Shown here in pieces: positions 17,882 to 26,993 of a DNA stretch of 64,000 nucleotides. The position numbers were made by a program, and so were the translations under genes. The notes under the pieces were generated by a model. It made no database searches and was not told the DNA's origin. It saw nothing but the letters and a program-made list of their open reading frames with translations. Numbering within the stretch: position 1 is the stretch's first letter; each line of letters opens with the position of its first letter. This DNA comes from Allosalinactinospora lopnorensis (lineage in GTDB: Bacteria > Actinomycetota > Actinomycetes > Streptosporangiales > Streptosporangiaceae): assembly GCF_000981225.1 (NCBI RefSeq), contig NZ_LAJC01000027.1, positions 1-64,000 on the forward strand, given 5' to 3'.

Positions 17882-18228
17882 CGCTCCTCCTCGCCGTCCG
17901 CTTCGCGCGAGCGCTCGGCGAGCTCGTCGAAGCGGTTGATCCGCGCCAGCGGCGTACCGGACCGGTAGGCGGCGCGGGCGATGGCGAAGCCGCCGACCGC
18001 TGCCGTGATGAGCTGCAGCACGATGGCCACGAGGGTCTTGACGACGGCTGCCGGGTCGGGCATCAGGATCACCGTCCCGGCCAGTGTGAGGACGACGCCG
18101 AGGCTCGCCGCCTTGGCGACCGCGTTCATCCGGTTGTAGGCATCGGGCAGCCGGAGCAACCCGATCCCCGCGAGCAGGGTCAGCCCCACTCCCAGCGCGA
18201 TCAGCACGCCGCCCACGAACGCCCACAT
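17878..18228 (-). CDS. mnhG: Mrp Na+/H+ antiporter subunit G (operon 1)
   Basis: 116 residues, three transmembrane helices (VGGVLIALGVGLTLLAGIGL; VAKAASLGVVLTLAGTVILM; LVAIVLQLITAAVGGFAIA), with the PhaG/MnhG signature LLRLPDAYNRMNAVAKA and ARAAYRSG near the end. Last gene of the six-gene operon; its ATG lies one base after the mnhF stop, with GGAGGAG five bases upstream. It is a structural subunit of the Mrp antiporter in the cytoplasmic membrane. Codons upstream of 18228 in the same frame overlap mnhF and are not used. Confidence 0.92.
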   Translation of the reverse strand: MWAFVGGVLIALGVGLTLLAGIGLLRLPDAYNRMNAVAKAASLGVVLTLAGTVILMPDPAAVVKTLVAIVLQLITAAVGGFAIARAAYRSGTPLARINRFDELAERSREADGEEER

Positions 18229-18229
18229 G

Positions 18230-18493
18230 TCAGCTCCTCCTCTCCCCTCCGCCCATGAGCCGCGCGAGCCAGACGGTGGCGATGAAGGCCGTGAGCGTGC
18301 CGGCCAGCACGACGTCGAACACCCAGGGGCTGCCGACACGCAGGCCGATCAGCGCCACCGCCCCCACGAACACGAAGAAGCTCAGGTCGGCCGCGACAAC
18401 CCGGTCGGCCGGGCCGGGCCCGCGGATCATCCGGACGATGGCCATGACGAACACGGCGCCCAGTACCGCCAGGGCCAGATCGAGCAGGATCAT
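18230..18493 (-). CDS. mnhF: Mrp Na+/H+ antiporter subunit F (operon 1)
   Basis: 87 residues with three transmembrane segments and the PhaF/MnhF motif RMIRGPGPADRVVAADLSFF. Start ATG at 18493 overlaps the stop of mnhE (ATGA). Part of the membrane complex that exchanges external protons for internal Na+. Confidence 0.92.
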   Translation of the reverse strand: MILLDLALAVLGAVFVMAIVRMIRGPGPADRVVAADLSFFVFVGAVALIGLRVGSPWVFDVVLAGTLTAFIATVWLARLMGGGERRS

Positions 18494-18912
18494 CGCGTTC
18501 CCCTCTCCTCGGGGCCGCCCGCCCGCCATGCCGGCGGCCCATGGGGGCGCCCCTCGAAACGCAGCACGTCGAGTATCCGGTTCTCCAGCTCGTCGAACTG
18601 CTCCCGGAAGGTGTGCGGGTCCCCGGCGTGCGACCCGTGGACGTAGAGCGTGGGCGGGTCACGCTGGATGGCCACGGTGAGGGTCCCGGGAGTGAGCGTG
18701 ATGAGGTTGGCCATCGTGGCGATCTCCAGGTCGGTCCGGCAGCGCAGCGGCAACTCGGCGATGCCTGGAGCGAGGGCGCTGCCCGGCGTGATGATCTCCC
18801 AGGCCACGGTCGCGTTCGCGCTGGCGAGCTCCCACCCGAAAAAGCCGGCGAACGCCACGAACCGTCCCAGCCACCGCACGGAGCCGGTCATCAGCCGCAG
18901 GAAACCGTTCAT
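18490..18912 (-). CDS. mnhE: Mrp Na+/H+ antiporter subunit E (operon 1)
   Basis: 140 residues. N-terminal membrane segment FVAFAGFFGWELASANATVA, then the MnhE body with ELPLRCRTDLEIATMANLIT and LTPGTLTVAI, and a cytoplasmic tail rich in Pro and Gly. Start ATG 18912 overlaps the mnhD stop. The tail (DPPTLYVHGSHAGDPHTFRE) matches the equivalent tail of the second operon in form, showing the two operons are paralogues. Confidence 0.92.
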   Translation of the reverse strand: MNGFLRLMTGSVRWLGRFVAFAGFFGWELASANATVAWEIITPGSALAPGIAELPLRCRTDLEIATMANLITLTPGTLTVAIQRDPPTLYVHGSHAGDPHTFREQFDELENRILDVLRFEGRPHGPPAWRAGGPEERGTR

Positions 18913-20402
18913 CCCCCCGCCACCTCACGCACGTATTCCCCGGTGTCGACGAGCGCCTCCGCGGCCCGCTCCGACAGGGACAGCAGCAGCTCGCCGCCGA
19001 TCCCCAGCCCCAGCGAGAACAGCATCAGGACCAGGGGAGGGACGATGAGAGCGGCCCGCACCCGCGGCATCTCGGCATCCGCCACCATCTCCTGCTCGTG
19101 GTCGACTTCCCTGATCATGCGGCCCCAGAACACGCCGAGCCAGATCTTGATCACGGACGTCAGCACCACAAGGCCGGCGATGAGCGCCACCGCGGCGGCG
19201 ACGTACTCCCCCTCGACGACCGCGGCGCGGATGACGAGGAGCTTGGCCACGAAGCCGGAGAACGGCGGAACACCGGCCAGGGAGAACGCCGCCCCGATGA
19301 ATGCCAGCCCCAGGACCGGCTCGCGCCGGGCCACACCGCCGAGGCGCTCGGGGTGCCGGCTTCCGTAGGTGGCCTCCACGGCTCCGATGGACAGGAAGAG
19401 GGAGGCCATAACCACTATGTGGTGCACCATGTAGAACATCCCCGCGGCGATCCCTACCGGACCGAACAGCGCGAGCCCCAGCAGGATATAGCCGATCCCG
19501 CTGACCATGTTGAACGTCAGGACCGAGCGCGCGGCGGGCCCGCCGACCGCGCCGAGGGCACCGACGGCCATGGTGGCCGTGAAGACGGCCAGCAGCACAG
19601 CGAGGTAGCGCGCGTCCCCGTCGTAGACCAGGGCGTAGATCCGGTAGATGGCGTAGACGGCGACCTTGGTGTGCAGGCCCGAGAACAGCGCAGCGACGAC
19701 CGGGGACGTGTACGGGTAGGTGTTCGGCAGCCACCCGTGCACCGGGAAGACCGCGGCCTTCACGCAGAAGGCGACCAGCACGATGCCCCCGGCCAGCGCC
19801 ACGGCCGGGCTCTCCCGGGCCGTTCCGGCGAGGTCGGCGAGGTTGACGGTGCCGGCGAGCCCGTAGACCGCGGCGATCCCGATGAGCAGGACGGTCGAGG
19901 CCAGCAGGCTGACCACGATGTAGAGGCGTCCCGCCGGTATCCGCCTTCCGTTGCCGAACACGCTGATCAGCACATAGGACGGCGCCAGCATGACCTCGAC
20001 GAACACGAACAGGTTGAACAGGTCCGCCGTGAGCAGCGCACCGCAGACCCCGCCGAACAGCACGAGGACCAGTGAGGGGAAGTAGCGGTTCCTCCCCTCG
20101 CCCGAGAGGGCCGCGAACACGGCGCACACCAGGGTGACCAGCGCCGTTACCGTCAGCATGAGCGCGCTGAACAGGTCGACCGCGAACGTGATCGCGATAC
20201 CGTCCGGCCAGGCTCCGACGTTGTGCGCGATGGTGCCTCCGTCGCGCACCGCCACGAGCAGACCCACGTTGTTGGCCAGAAGCGCGGTCAGCACGGCGAC
20301 GAGCACGGCGCGGCGCGGGAACCCCGGGTGCCGGACCAGGGCGAGTACCGCCGCGGCCAGCAGCGGCACCGCAACGGTCAGCGGAAGAAGCACGCTGTTC
20401 AC
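18909..20402 (-). CDS. mnhD: Mrp Na+/H+ antiporter subunit D (operon 1)
   Basis: 497 residues, about fourteen transmembrane helices, of the NuoL/M/N-like proton-pump family. Key segments: FNLFVFVEVMLAPSYVLIS with the membrane Glu, VKAAVFPVHGWLPNTYPYTS with the conserved Lys and His, FSGLHTKVAVYAIYRI with the second Lys, and PPFSGFVAKLLVI. It is one of two channel subunits in the complex. GTG start at 20402 overlaps the mnhC stop (GTGA). Confidence 0.93.
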   Translation of the reverse strand: MNSVLLPLTVAVPLLAAAVLALVRHPGFPRRAVLVAVLTALLANNVGLLVAVRDGGTIAHNVGAWPDGIAITFAVDLFSALMLTVTALVTLVCAVFAALSGEGRNRYFPSLVLVLFGGVCGALLTADLFNLFVFVEVMLAPSYVLISVFGNGRRIPAGRLYIVVSLLASTVLLIGIAAVYGLAGTVNLADLAGTARESPAVALAGGIVLVAFCVKAAVFPVHGWLPNTYPYTSPVVAALFSGLHTKVAVYAIYRIYALVYDGDARYLAVLLAVFTATMAVGALGAVGGPAARSVLTFNMVSGIGYILLGLALFGPVGIAAGMFYMVHHIVVMASLFLSIGAVEATYGSRHPERLGGVARREPVLGLAFIGAAFSLAGVPPFSGFVAKLLVIRAAVVEGEYVAAAVALIAGLVVLTSVIKIWLGVFWGRMIREVDHEQEMVADAEMPRVRAALIVPPLVLMLFSLGLGIGGELLLSLSERAAEALVDTGEYVREVAGG

Positions 20403-20710
20403 GGCAACCGCTCGGTGTCGTCGTCGCCTTTACCCGCCGCGGCGAGAACGAGCAGGTAGATCGTGATGCCGAAGGTGATGACGATCGCCGTCAGGACGAA
20501 CGCCTGGGGCAGCGGGTCGGCCATCTGCCCGAGAGCGGCGGTCCCCTCGATGGGCGGCTCCCGGCGCTGCGTTCCCCCGGCCGCCAGGAACAGCAGGTTC
20601 GCGGCGTGGCCGAGGAGGACGAACCCGAACGTGATGCGCACGAGCCCGCGTTGCAGGACCAGGAAGACGCCTCCGGCGACGAGGACGCCGATTCCGAGGG
20701 CGAGGGTCAT
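20399..20710 (-). CDS. mnhC: Mrp Na+/H+ antiporter subunit C (operon 1)
   Basis: 103 residues, NuoK-like, three transmembrane helices (LALGIGVLVAGGVFLVLQRG; FGFVLLGHAANLLFLAAGG; FVLTAIVITFGITIYLLVLA) and the DPLPQAFVLTAIVI motif typical of MnhC. Start ATG at 20710 overlaps the stop of the A/B gene (ATGA), preceded by GGAGGTGGAG. Confidence 0.92.
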   Translation of the reverse strand: MTLALGIGVLVAGGVFLVLQRGLVRITFGFVLLGHAANLLFLAAGGTQRREPPIEGTAALGQMADPLPQAFVLTAIVITFGITIYLLVLAAAGKGDDDTERLP

Positions 20711-23583
20711 TCTCCACCTCCGTTCCGGTACCTCTCGGCGTGTCCCGCCTTTCCGCCCTCCGGCGCCCTTGGTCGGGCCTTGGAGCGCCGGATGACCAGG
20801 CCGTCCAGCACGCCCTCGCCGCCGTGGGCCAGGGCGCCCGAGAGCCCGCTCCCCATGCGGCGCAGCGCTGACACGATCACACCGATGACGATGAGGTACA
20901 CGCCGACGTCGAAGATCAGCGACGTGGTGCCCTTGACGGTCGCCCCGAGGAGTTCCAGCTCGCCGTGGAAGGGGCGCAGGAAGGAGCCGTCGGCGAGGCC
21001 GATGAGTCCGGCGGCCACCGCGATCGCGAGTCCCGCGCCGGCCAGTCCGACGGAGGGCCATGCGGCCGACCTGCGGTCCGGAGCCAGCGAGGCGATATAG
21101 ACCATGGCGAGGCCGGCGCCGCCGACGAGCGCGGCGATGAAGCCTCCGCCCGGCGCGTTGTGCCCCCGGAGCAGCAGGTAGAGGGAGAACGCGATGATAA
21201 CGGGCACGAGCAGGCGCCCGAAGACGCGGATGACGACGGCGTTGTCGGCCGCGTTCTCGATCGGGCTGCCCCTGGGGAGGAGCTCCCGTTGCAACGCGCT
21301 CCGAAGGAGGGGCGTGCTCTCCACGAAAGCGGCGACACCGATGGCCACGGCGGCGAGGACCGTGATCTCCCCCAGCGTGTCCAGAGCCCGGAAGTCGACC
21401 AGGATGGTGTTGACCACGTTCGTCCCGCCGGTCGCCTCCTCCGACTCGCTCAGGTAGTAGTCGCGTACCGCGGACGGGCCCCGGCGGCCGGTGAACGCGA
21501 AAGCGACGACGGTGGCCCCGGCGCCCGCCAGGAGGGCGATCGCCGCGGACGCTCCCGTCCGCAGCCTCCCGCCCGGCTGGAACAGCGCGGGCAGCCGGCT
21601 CAGCGCGAGTACGGCGACGGCAACGGTGAGGAACTCGATCAGCAGTTGGGTCAGCGCCAGGTCGGGCGCGCCGAGCATGAGGAACCACATCGCCACGACG
21701 AACCCGATGACCCCGAGCAGGCAGACCGCGGCGATACGGAAACGGGTGGCCGCGATCGCGGCCACCGCCGCAGCGAGGACAGCGACGATGAGCCAGTCCT
21801 CGATCCGCGTGGTTCCCGGGGCGCGCGGCGCCAGCGGCACCCCCCACCAGAGGCCGACCGCCGCGAGAGCGAGCAGCACCAGAACGATGGGCAGCATCTG
21901 GACGCTTGGGGCCAGGCTTCGCGTGGGGGCGCCGACCCAGCCGCCGAACCGGATCACCGCGCTGTAGCAGCGCTCGAAGACGCTCACACCGCTGAAAGGC
22001 AGCCGCCGGCGCTGCAGCCAGCGGTCCACCGGCGCGCGGGCACGGAACAGCAGCAGCCCGAGCACGACGGTCAGCGCCGACATCGCCAGCTCCGCTGAGA
22101 AGCCCGGCCACAGTTCGAGGTGCGGGTCGCCCGACATGAACCGGGTGTCCAGGATGATCTGCTCGACGAGGAGGCTCAGAGTCGACACCGCGATACCCAG
22201 CACGATCCCGAGCACAGCGGCGACCGCGGCGGGGGTCCGGAACGGCCATGACGGTTCGACCAGCCGGCGCTGCACTGTGGTGCCGCCGAACGCGCCGTGC
22301 AGGAGGCGGAACCCGTAGGCGAAGGTGAGGACCGCGGCGAACACCGCGACCGCTCCGAGCAGCCAGCCGAGCCATTCGGGTCCGGGGAAGTCGACGAAGG
22401 CGGCGTAGATCTTCTCCTTGCTGACGAACCCGAGCGCCGGGGGGATGCCGGCCAGCGACATCGCGGCCAGCCCCGTGAGTGTGGCGGTGACCGGCATGAC
22501 CCGCCACAGTCCGTCGAGCCTGCGCACGTCCCGGCTGCCCGCCTCGCGGTCGATGATCCCCACCAGCATGAACAGGGTCGCCTTGAACAGGGCGTGCGCC
22601 AGCGTGTGCAGGGCCGCCGCCCCTAGGGCCTCCGGTGTTCCGATCCCCACGAGCGCGGTGAGGAACCCGAGCTGGCTGACGGTCGAGTACGCCAGCAGCG
22701 CTTTGAGGTCGTGCTGTTTCAGCGCGAGCAGCGCGCCGACCACCGCGGTCGCCAGGCCCGTCCCGACGAGCAGCGCCGTCCAGAGCGCCCCTTCCGCGAA
22801 CTCCGGGGAGAAGCGCATGAGCAGGTAGATCCCGGCCTTCACCATCGTGGCGGCGTGCAGGTAGGCGCTCACGGGGGTACTGGCCGCCATCGCGTCGGGC
22901 AGCCAGAAGTGGAAGGGGATCTGCGCGGACTTGGTGAAGGCGGCGAAGACGAGCAGCAGCAGCACGACCGTCGTGAACGCGGGGTCGGCCGCCCAGTCGA
23001 ACTCGCGCAGGATCACGCTGAGGCGGGTCGTTCCGGCGGCGACGGCGAGCAGGAGCACAGCGCCGAGCAGACCGAGCCCACCCATCGCGGTGACCAGTAA
23101 CGCCCGTTTCGCGGGCTGGGCGGCGGCCAGTCCGGCGTTCCCGATGAGGAAGAACGAGCAGACGCTGGTGAGCTCCCAGAAGACGAACAGCAGCACGAGG
23201 TCGTCGGCCAGCACCAGGCCCAGCATCGACGCCGCGAACAGGGTGAGCAGCAGGTAGACGGTGCCGTGGCGGGCGCCATGGCCGAAGTACCGCGTGCAGT
23301 ACGCCATGATCAGGGCGCCCACGCCCAGGATCAGCAGCGCGAACAGCAGTGACAGGCCGTCGAGGCGGAGCGCGAACGCGACGTCGATGGACGGGAGCCA
23401 CGGCCACGTGAAGGCGACCGGCTGGTTCGCCAGAACCCGCGGTGCCGGCCACGCGATGGCGCTTCCCAGGACCAGGAAGATCACCGCGAGGGGCCAGCCC
23501 GCGTTCCGGCCCAGGAACCGCTCGAAGAGCGGCGCCGCCGCCGCGGACACGACCAGTGCGCCCAGCACGAGGACCAGTACCAC
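20707..23583 (-). CDS. mnhA: Mrp Na+/H+ antiporter subunit A, fused A/B (operon 1)
   Basis: About 958 residues: the large NuoL-like subunit with the C-terminal MnhB domain fused. LLFVFWELTSVCSFFLIG holds the conserved Glu; HFWLPDAMAASTPVSAYLHA and ATMVKAG hold the His and Lys of the antiporter family. The last 200 residues (VNTILVDFRALDTLGEITVL, LLLRGHNAPGGGFIAALVG, VFDVGVYLIVIGVI) are the MnhB part. The start is uncertain. GTG at 23583 is chosen because GGGGGG lies six bases upstream and it aligns with the matching GGRRVVLV of the second operon; the frame is open to GTG 23640. First gene of the operon; the promoter should lie in the 467 bases upstream. Confidence 0.9.
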   Translation of the reverse strand: MVLVLVLGALVVSAAAAPLFERFLGRNAGWPLAVIFLVLGSAIAWPAPRVLANQPVAFTWPWLPSIDVAFALRLDGLSLLFALLILGVGALIMAYCTRYFGHGARHGTVYLLLTLFAASMLGLVLADDLVLLFVFWELTSVCSFFLIGNAGLAAAQPAKRALLVTAMGGLGLLGAVLLLAVAAGTTRLSVILREFDWAADPAFTTVVLLLLVFAAFTKSAQIPFHFWLPDAMAASTPVSAYLHAATMVKAGIYLLMRFSPEFAEGALWTALLVGTGLATAVVGALLALKQHDLKALLAYSTVSQLGFLTALVGIGTPEALGAAALHTLAHALFKATLFMLVGIIDREAGSRDVRRLDGLWRVMPVTATLTGLAAMSLAGIPPALGFVSKEKIYAAFVDFPGPEWLGWLLGAVAVFAAVLTFAYGFRLLHGAFGGTTVQRRLVEPSWPFRTPAAVAAVLGIVLGIAVSTLSLLVEQIILDTRFMSGDPHLELWPGFSAELAMSALTVVLGLLLFRARAPVDRWLQRRRLPFSGVSVFERCYSAVIRFGGWVGAPTRSLAPSVQMLPIVLVLLALAAVGLWWGVPLAPRAPGTTRIEDWLIVAVLAAAVAAIAATRFRIAAVCLLGVIGFVVAMWFLMLGAPDLALTQLLIEFLTVAVAVLALSRLPALFQPGGRLRTGASAAIALLAGAGATVVAFAFTGRRGPSAVRDYYLSESEEATGGTNVVNTILVDFRALDTLGEITVLAAVAIGVAAFVESTPLLRSALQRELLPRGSPIENAADNAVVIRVFGRLLVPVIIAFSLYLLLRGHNAPGGGFIAALVGGAGLAMVYIASLAPDRRSAAWPSVGLAGAGLAIAVAAGLIGLADGSFLRPFHGELELLGATVKGTTSLIFDVGVYLIVIGVIVSALRRMGSGLSGALAHGGEGVLDGLVIRRSKARPRAPEGGKAGHAERYRNGGGE

Positions 23584-24050
23584 CCGGCGCCCCCCTAAGC
23601 TCCGGCGCACCACTCGTGTGCGGCTCGCGCCCTCCTTCACCTCCGGGCCCGACAGCGGCCCCGGAAGGCCGGTCTGCGTGTCGTCGGAATTCCGTTCTGT
23701 AACTTCCGGGTCTTCGGGGGTGTCCCGGCGCGCGGGCGTCGGCTAGGGGGCGTCAGGCGGCCGGGGAGCACCGAAGCGGAGTCCCCCTCGCCGATGCGGA
23801 GCGACAGGTCCGGTCAGGAGCCGAAGGAGGGGCCGTGGGGCGGAAACGGCCGTGCCGGACACACCGATATCCACGGCAAACGACCCCCCAACGTCTTCCG
23901 GGCCCCTGCCCCCATCCCCGGACGGCGACGTAAGAACGTGCTACCCCGGGTACCCCGTGTACCAAACAAGAGGCGTCCCGCGGACGGTTCCGCCTGGTCG
24001 TCGCACTCCCCTGGACGCACGAGGCGCCGTGGTCGCGCGCGCTGCGGCCG
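23584..24050. other. Intergenic region upstream of Mrp operon 1
   Basis: About 470 bases between the LuxR regulator stop and the mnhA start, both on the minus strand. It must hold the Mrp promoter and any terminator of the regulator operon. I see no convincing hairpin with a T-run and no coding sequence; short frames here are low-complexity. Confidence 0.35.
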
Positions 24051-24656
24051 CTAGAGCCATCCCATCTCCCTCGCCGTGCGGATGGCGGTCAGTCGGTTGT
24101 CGGCGCCGGTCTTGGTCATGGCACTGGACAGGTAGTTGCGCACGGTCCCTTCGCTGAGGTGCAGCGCCCGGGCGATCCCGGCGACGGACTCCCCTTCGGC
24201 CGCGGCACGCAGAACCTCGGCTTCGCGGCTGGTCAGAGGGCTGTCGCCGGCGGCCATCGCCGCGGCGGCGAGGTCGGTGTCGATGTAGCGGCCGCCCTCG
24301 TACACCTTGCGGATCGCGCCTGCGAGCTGCTCCACCGGGGCGTCCTTGGCCAGGAAGCCGCGGGCGCCCGCGGTGATCGCCCGGCGCAGGTATCCCGGCC
24401 GGCCGAAGCTGGTCAGGATGAGCACACCGCAGTCCGGCGCCGCCTCCTTCAGCCGTCCCGCCACGTCCAGGCCGCCGGCGGCGGGCATCTCGATGTCCAG
24501 GACAGCGATGTCGGCCGCGTGCGCGGTGACCGCGTCGAGCACCTCGTCGCCCCGCCCTACCTCGGCGACGACCTCCAGGTCGTCCTCCAGGCCGAGCAGC
24601 GCGGCGATCGCGCCGCGCACCAGCTGCTCGTCGTCGGCCAGCACAATGCGGATCAC
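24051..24656 (-). CDS. NarL/LuxR-family response regulator
   Basis: 201 residues. REC domain at residues 1-120 (IRIVLADDEQLVRGAIAALL; DIAVLDIEMPAAGGLDVAG with the phosphoacceptor Asp; ILTSFGRPGYL; FLAKDAPVEQL) and LuxR-type HTH at about 140-200 (SPLTSREAEVLRAAAEGESV, LHLSEGTVRNYLSSAMTKTG). GTG start at 24656 overlaps the stop of the sensor kinase (GTGA), so kinase and regulator are coupled. With the ABC exporter just upstream this looks like a DesKR-type system that controls its own transporter. Confidence 0.92.
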   Translation of the reverse strand: MIRIVLADDEQLVRGAIAALLGLEDDLEVVAEVGRGDEVLDAVTAHAADIAVLDIEMPAAGGLDVAGRLKEAAPDCGVLILTSFGRPGYLRRAITAGARGFLAKDAPVEQLAGAIRKVYEGGRYIDTDLAAAAMAAGDSPLTSREAEVLRAAAEGESVAGIARALHLSEGTVRNYLSSAMTKTGADNRLTAIRTAREMGWL

Positions 24657-25960
24657 GCGGTCACATCCTCCCGGTCCCGCCCCGGCTCGGTGGCCGGCTC
24701 CCGTGCGGCCTCCTGGGACGCGAGGGGCAGCACGGCCCGCACCAGGAACCCGTCCCGGCCGCTCGGGCCCGCTGTCACGGAGCCGCCGGCCGCGGCGGCG
24801 CGTTCGGCGAGTCCGGTGAGACCGTTCCCGAAACGCACCGCGGCCTCCCCGGCGCCGCGCACCCCGTCGTTGAGCACCTCGACGACCACCGCGCGCTCCT
24901 GCCGTTCCAGGGCGATGGCGCAGCGCGCGGCGGAGCTGTGCCGCAGCACGTTGGTGGCGGCCTCGCGCACCAGCCAGGCGGCGAGCGCGCGCAGCTCGGC
25001 GGGAAGGTCCACCGCCCCGCCGGTCACCTCGCACCGGACGCCTGCAGCGGAGAGAACAGCGCGCACGCTGGCGATCTCGGCGTCCAGGTCCACCTCCCGG
25101 TACCCGCTGACAGCGGTCCGGAGCTCGCGCAGCGCGTCCCTGGCGAGCCGCTGCACGGCCGTCATCTCCCGCGCGGCCCTTTGCGGGTCCCGGTCGGCGA
25201 GCCGGGCCGCGAGCTCGCTCTTCACCGCCATTCCGGACAGGCTGTGTCCGAGCAGGTCGTGCATGTCCCGGGCGAAGCGCAGGCGCTCCTCGCTGACGGC
25301 GAGCCGGGCCTGGGCCTCCCGGGCTGCGGTGGCTTCGGTGATGATGTCCCAGAGCACGATCACGGAGGCGTAGCTGGCCCACATTACGGCCCATGTCACG
25401 AGGGCGATGGCGGTGAGACCGAGCGCGAAGAGGATCCCCTGCCCCACCTCACCCGGCCAGCCCAGGACCACGGACGGGGGAACGGAGGCCAGGAGCATGA
25501 TCAGCAGGTAACCGGCCCTGCGCCGCCTGCTCCCGGTCACGCACACGCCGGAGCCCCACGCCAGCACGACCCCGAGCGTCCAGTTATTCCCGGCCAGGGT
25601 GAGCGCCGCGCCACCGAGCGCGACGACGGACAGCAGGACGTCGCGGTCCAGTGTCGTATCGGGCCGGTCGACCCTCGTGCGGACGATGCGCAGCAGGAAG
25701 TACGCCAGTACCGCGCTGCACAGGATGCCCGCGATGCTCAGCACAGCATCGAGCGGGTGCGGCGCCCGCCAGGCCAGCGGCACCAGGTCCTCGTCCTCGC
25801 TGGCCGCCCCCAAAGCGGCCAGCGCCGCGGCGACGCACATGAAGGGCACCATCGCGACCGTTGCGAGGACCAACCGGCGGGCGAGGACCAGCCGCCGCCC
25901 GAACCGGTCCGCTCCCTCCGCGGGCACAGAAGCGGATGCCGCCACCGTCACTCCCCTCAT
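24653..25960 (-). CDS. DesK/NarX-family sensor histidine kinase
   Basis: About 435 residues. The N-terminal half has five or six transmembrane segments (LATVAMVPFMCVAAALAALG; LDAVLSIAGILCSAVLAYFL; VLLSVVALGGAALTLAG; ILFALGLTAIALVTWAVMWA). The HisKA_3 region carries RFARDMHDLLGHSLSGMAVK with the phosphorylated His, and the ATPase part WLVREAATNVLRHSSAARC and FGNGLTGLAERAAAAGGSV. The start is ambiguous between ATG 25960 and inner GTG codons at 25951 or 25945; GAGGGG favours the innermost. Coupled to the LuxR regulator. Confidence 0.88.
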   Translation of the reverse strand: MRGVTVAASASVPAEGADRFGRRLVLARRLVLATVAMVPFMCVAAALAALGAASEDEDLVPLAWRAPHPLDAVLSIAGILCSAVLAYFLLRIVRTRVDRPDTTLDRDVLLSVVALGGAALTLAGNNWTLGVVLAWGSGVCVTGSRRRRAGYLLIMLLASVPPSVVLGWPGEVGQGILFALGLTAIALVTWAVMWASYASVIVLWDIITEATAAREAQARLAVSEERLRFARDMHDLLGHSLSGMAVKSELAARLADRDPQRAAREMTAVQRLARDALRELRTAVSGYREVDLDAEIASVRAVLSAAGVRCEVTGGAVDLPAELRALAAWLVREAATNVLRHSSAARCAIALERQERAVVVEVLNDGVRGAGEAAVRFGNGLTGLAERAAAAGGSVTAGPSGRDGFLVRAVLPLASQEAAREPATEPGRDREDVTA

Positions 25961-26088
25961 CGCCCGGGGTCCAACCCTAACCAGATCGAGGGGCGGCCGC
26001 CGGTCCCCGTCCCGGCCGGCGCCCGCCCCGCACCGCCGGAAGCGCGTGCCCGTGCCTTCCGGCGGTGGTCCATGCTCGACACGAGCGC

Positions 26089-26942
26089 TCACTGCTCCTG
26101 GCGCGGGTCCCAGCGGAAGTACCGGAGCAGGTAGACCGAGAGCGCCAGCCAGGCCAGCAGGAGGCCCACCGAGGGAAACGCCGCCGTCCACAGGGCCGGC
26201 CCGGTGATCGCGCTCGCCTCGTCCACGCCGTTGACCAGGTCGTAGCCCAGGTAGCCGGAGCGGATCATCTCGACGGCGGGTGCCAGCGGAAGCAGGCCGA
26301 GAGCGGCGGCGAGCCGGTCCGGCATCATCTCCAGCGGCACCATGAGCCACTGGCCCCGTAGAGAATCAGGAACGGGAACATCGCCATCAGCTGGGCGCTC
26401 TCAGCGTTGCGGGTCAACCGGGTGAAAGCGGCGCCCAGCAGCGACATCAGCACGGTGGTCAGCACCAGGGGCAACGCCACCATGGCCGGATCGGCCGGCC
26501 ACACGCCGTAGCGCCAGGCGAGGACCCCGCCGATAACGGCCGTCAGCAGGAGCACCACGGCGAGCACCGACAGCGTGGACGCGCCGAACAGCGCGAACGG
26601 CGTCACCCCGCTGGCCCGGAAGCGCTTCAGTACCAGCTGCTCGCGCCGCGCCGCGTAGACGTTGGAGATGTGCCAGAGCCCGATGGCCATCGCGACCAGC
26701 GCGGGGGTTCCCGTGATGTAATACGGCGCGGCGTCGACCCCGGGGAGCGTCTCCTCGCCCTCCGACGCGACCCCGATGAGCACGAAGACCAGCGGGAAGA
26801 CCGCGATGTAGAGGGCCATCCGGTACCGGTAGAAGAGGGTGAGTTCGGTACGTGTCAGCCGCAGCAGCTGCCGGTACGGGCTGACGGGCGCGCGGGCGGC
26901 GCGGGGCCGCTCTGTTGTCTGCTGAACCGTCGGACTGGCCAT
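26089..26942 (-). CDS. ABC-2 type transporter permease (one frameshift)
   Basis: Membrane subunit of an ABC exporter, about 284 residues once joined. The first frame (205 codons from ATG 26942) gives RLTRTELTLFYRYRMALYIA, FPLVFVLIGVAS and other helices up to AMFPFLILYGASG; it then leaves frame. The second frame goes on MVPLEMMPDRLAAALGLLPL and ends with a last helix LLLAWLALSVYLLRYFRW. One base is missing near 26346 (coding strand GGCTCATG where GGCCTCATG restores ASGLMVPLE). Transport direction is probably export; the substrate is unknown. It is followed by its ATPase upstream and a DesKR-type pair downstream. Confidence 0.85.
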
Positions 26943-26993
26943 GGTCGGCTCCTTGGTCGGATCCTTGCGCGGACGGGCGGGGGCGGTCCGGGC

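Noticed and set aside
24051..25394. Single long frame combining part of the kinase region with the LuxR regulator
   Set aside because: Only the last 201 codons are a real protein; the earlier codons are an out-of-frame reading of the kinase gene.
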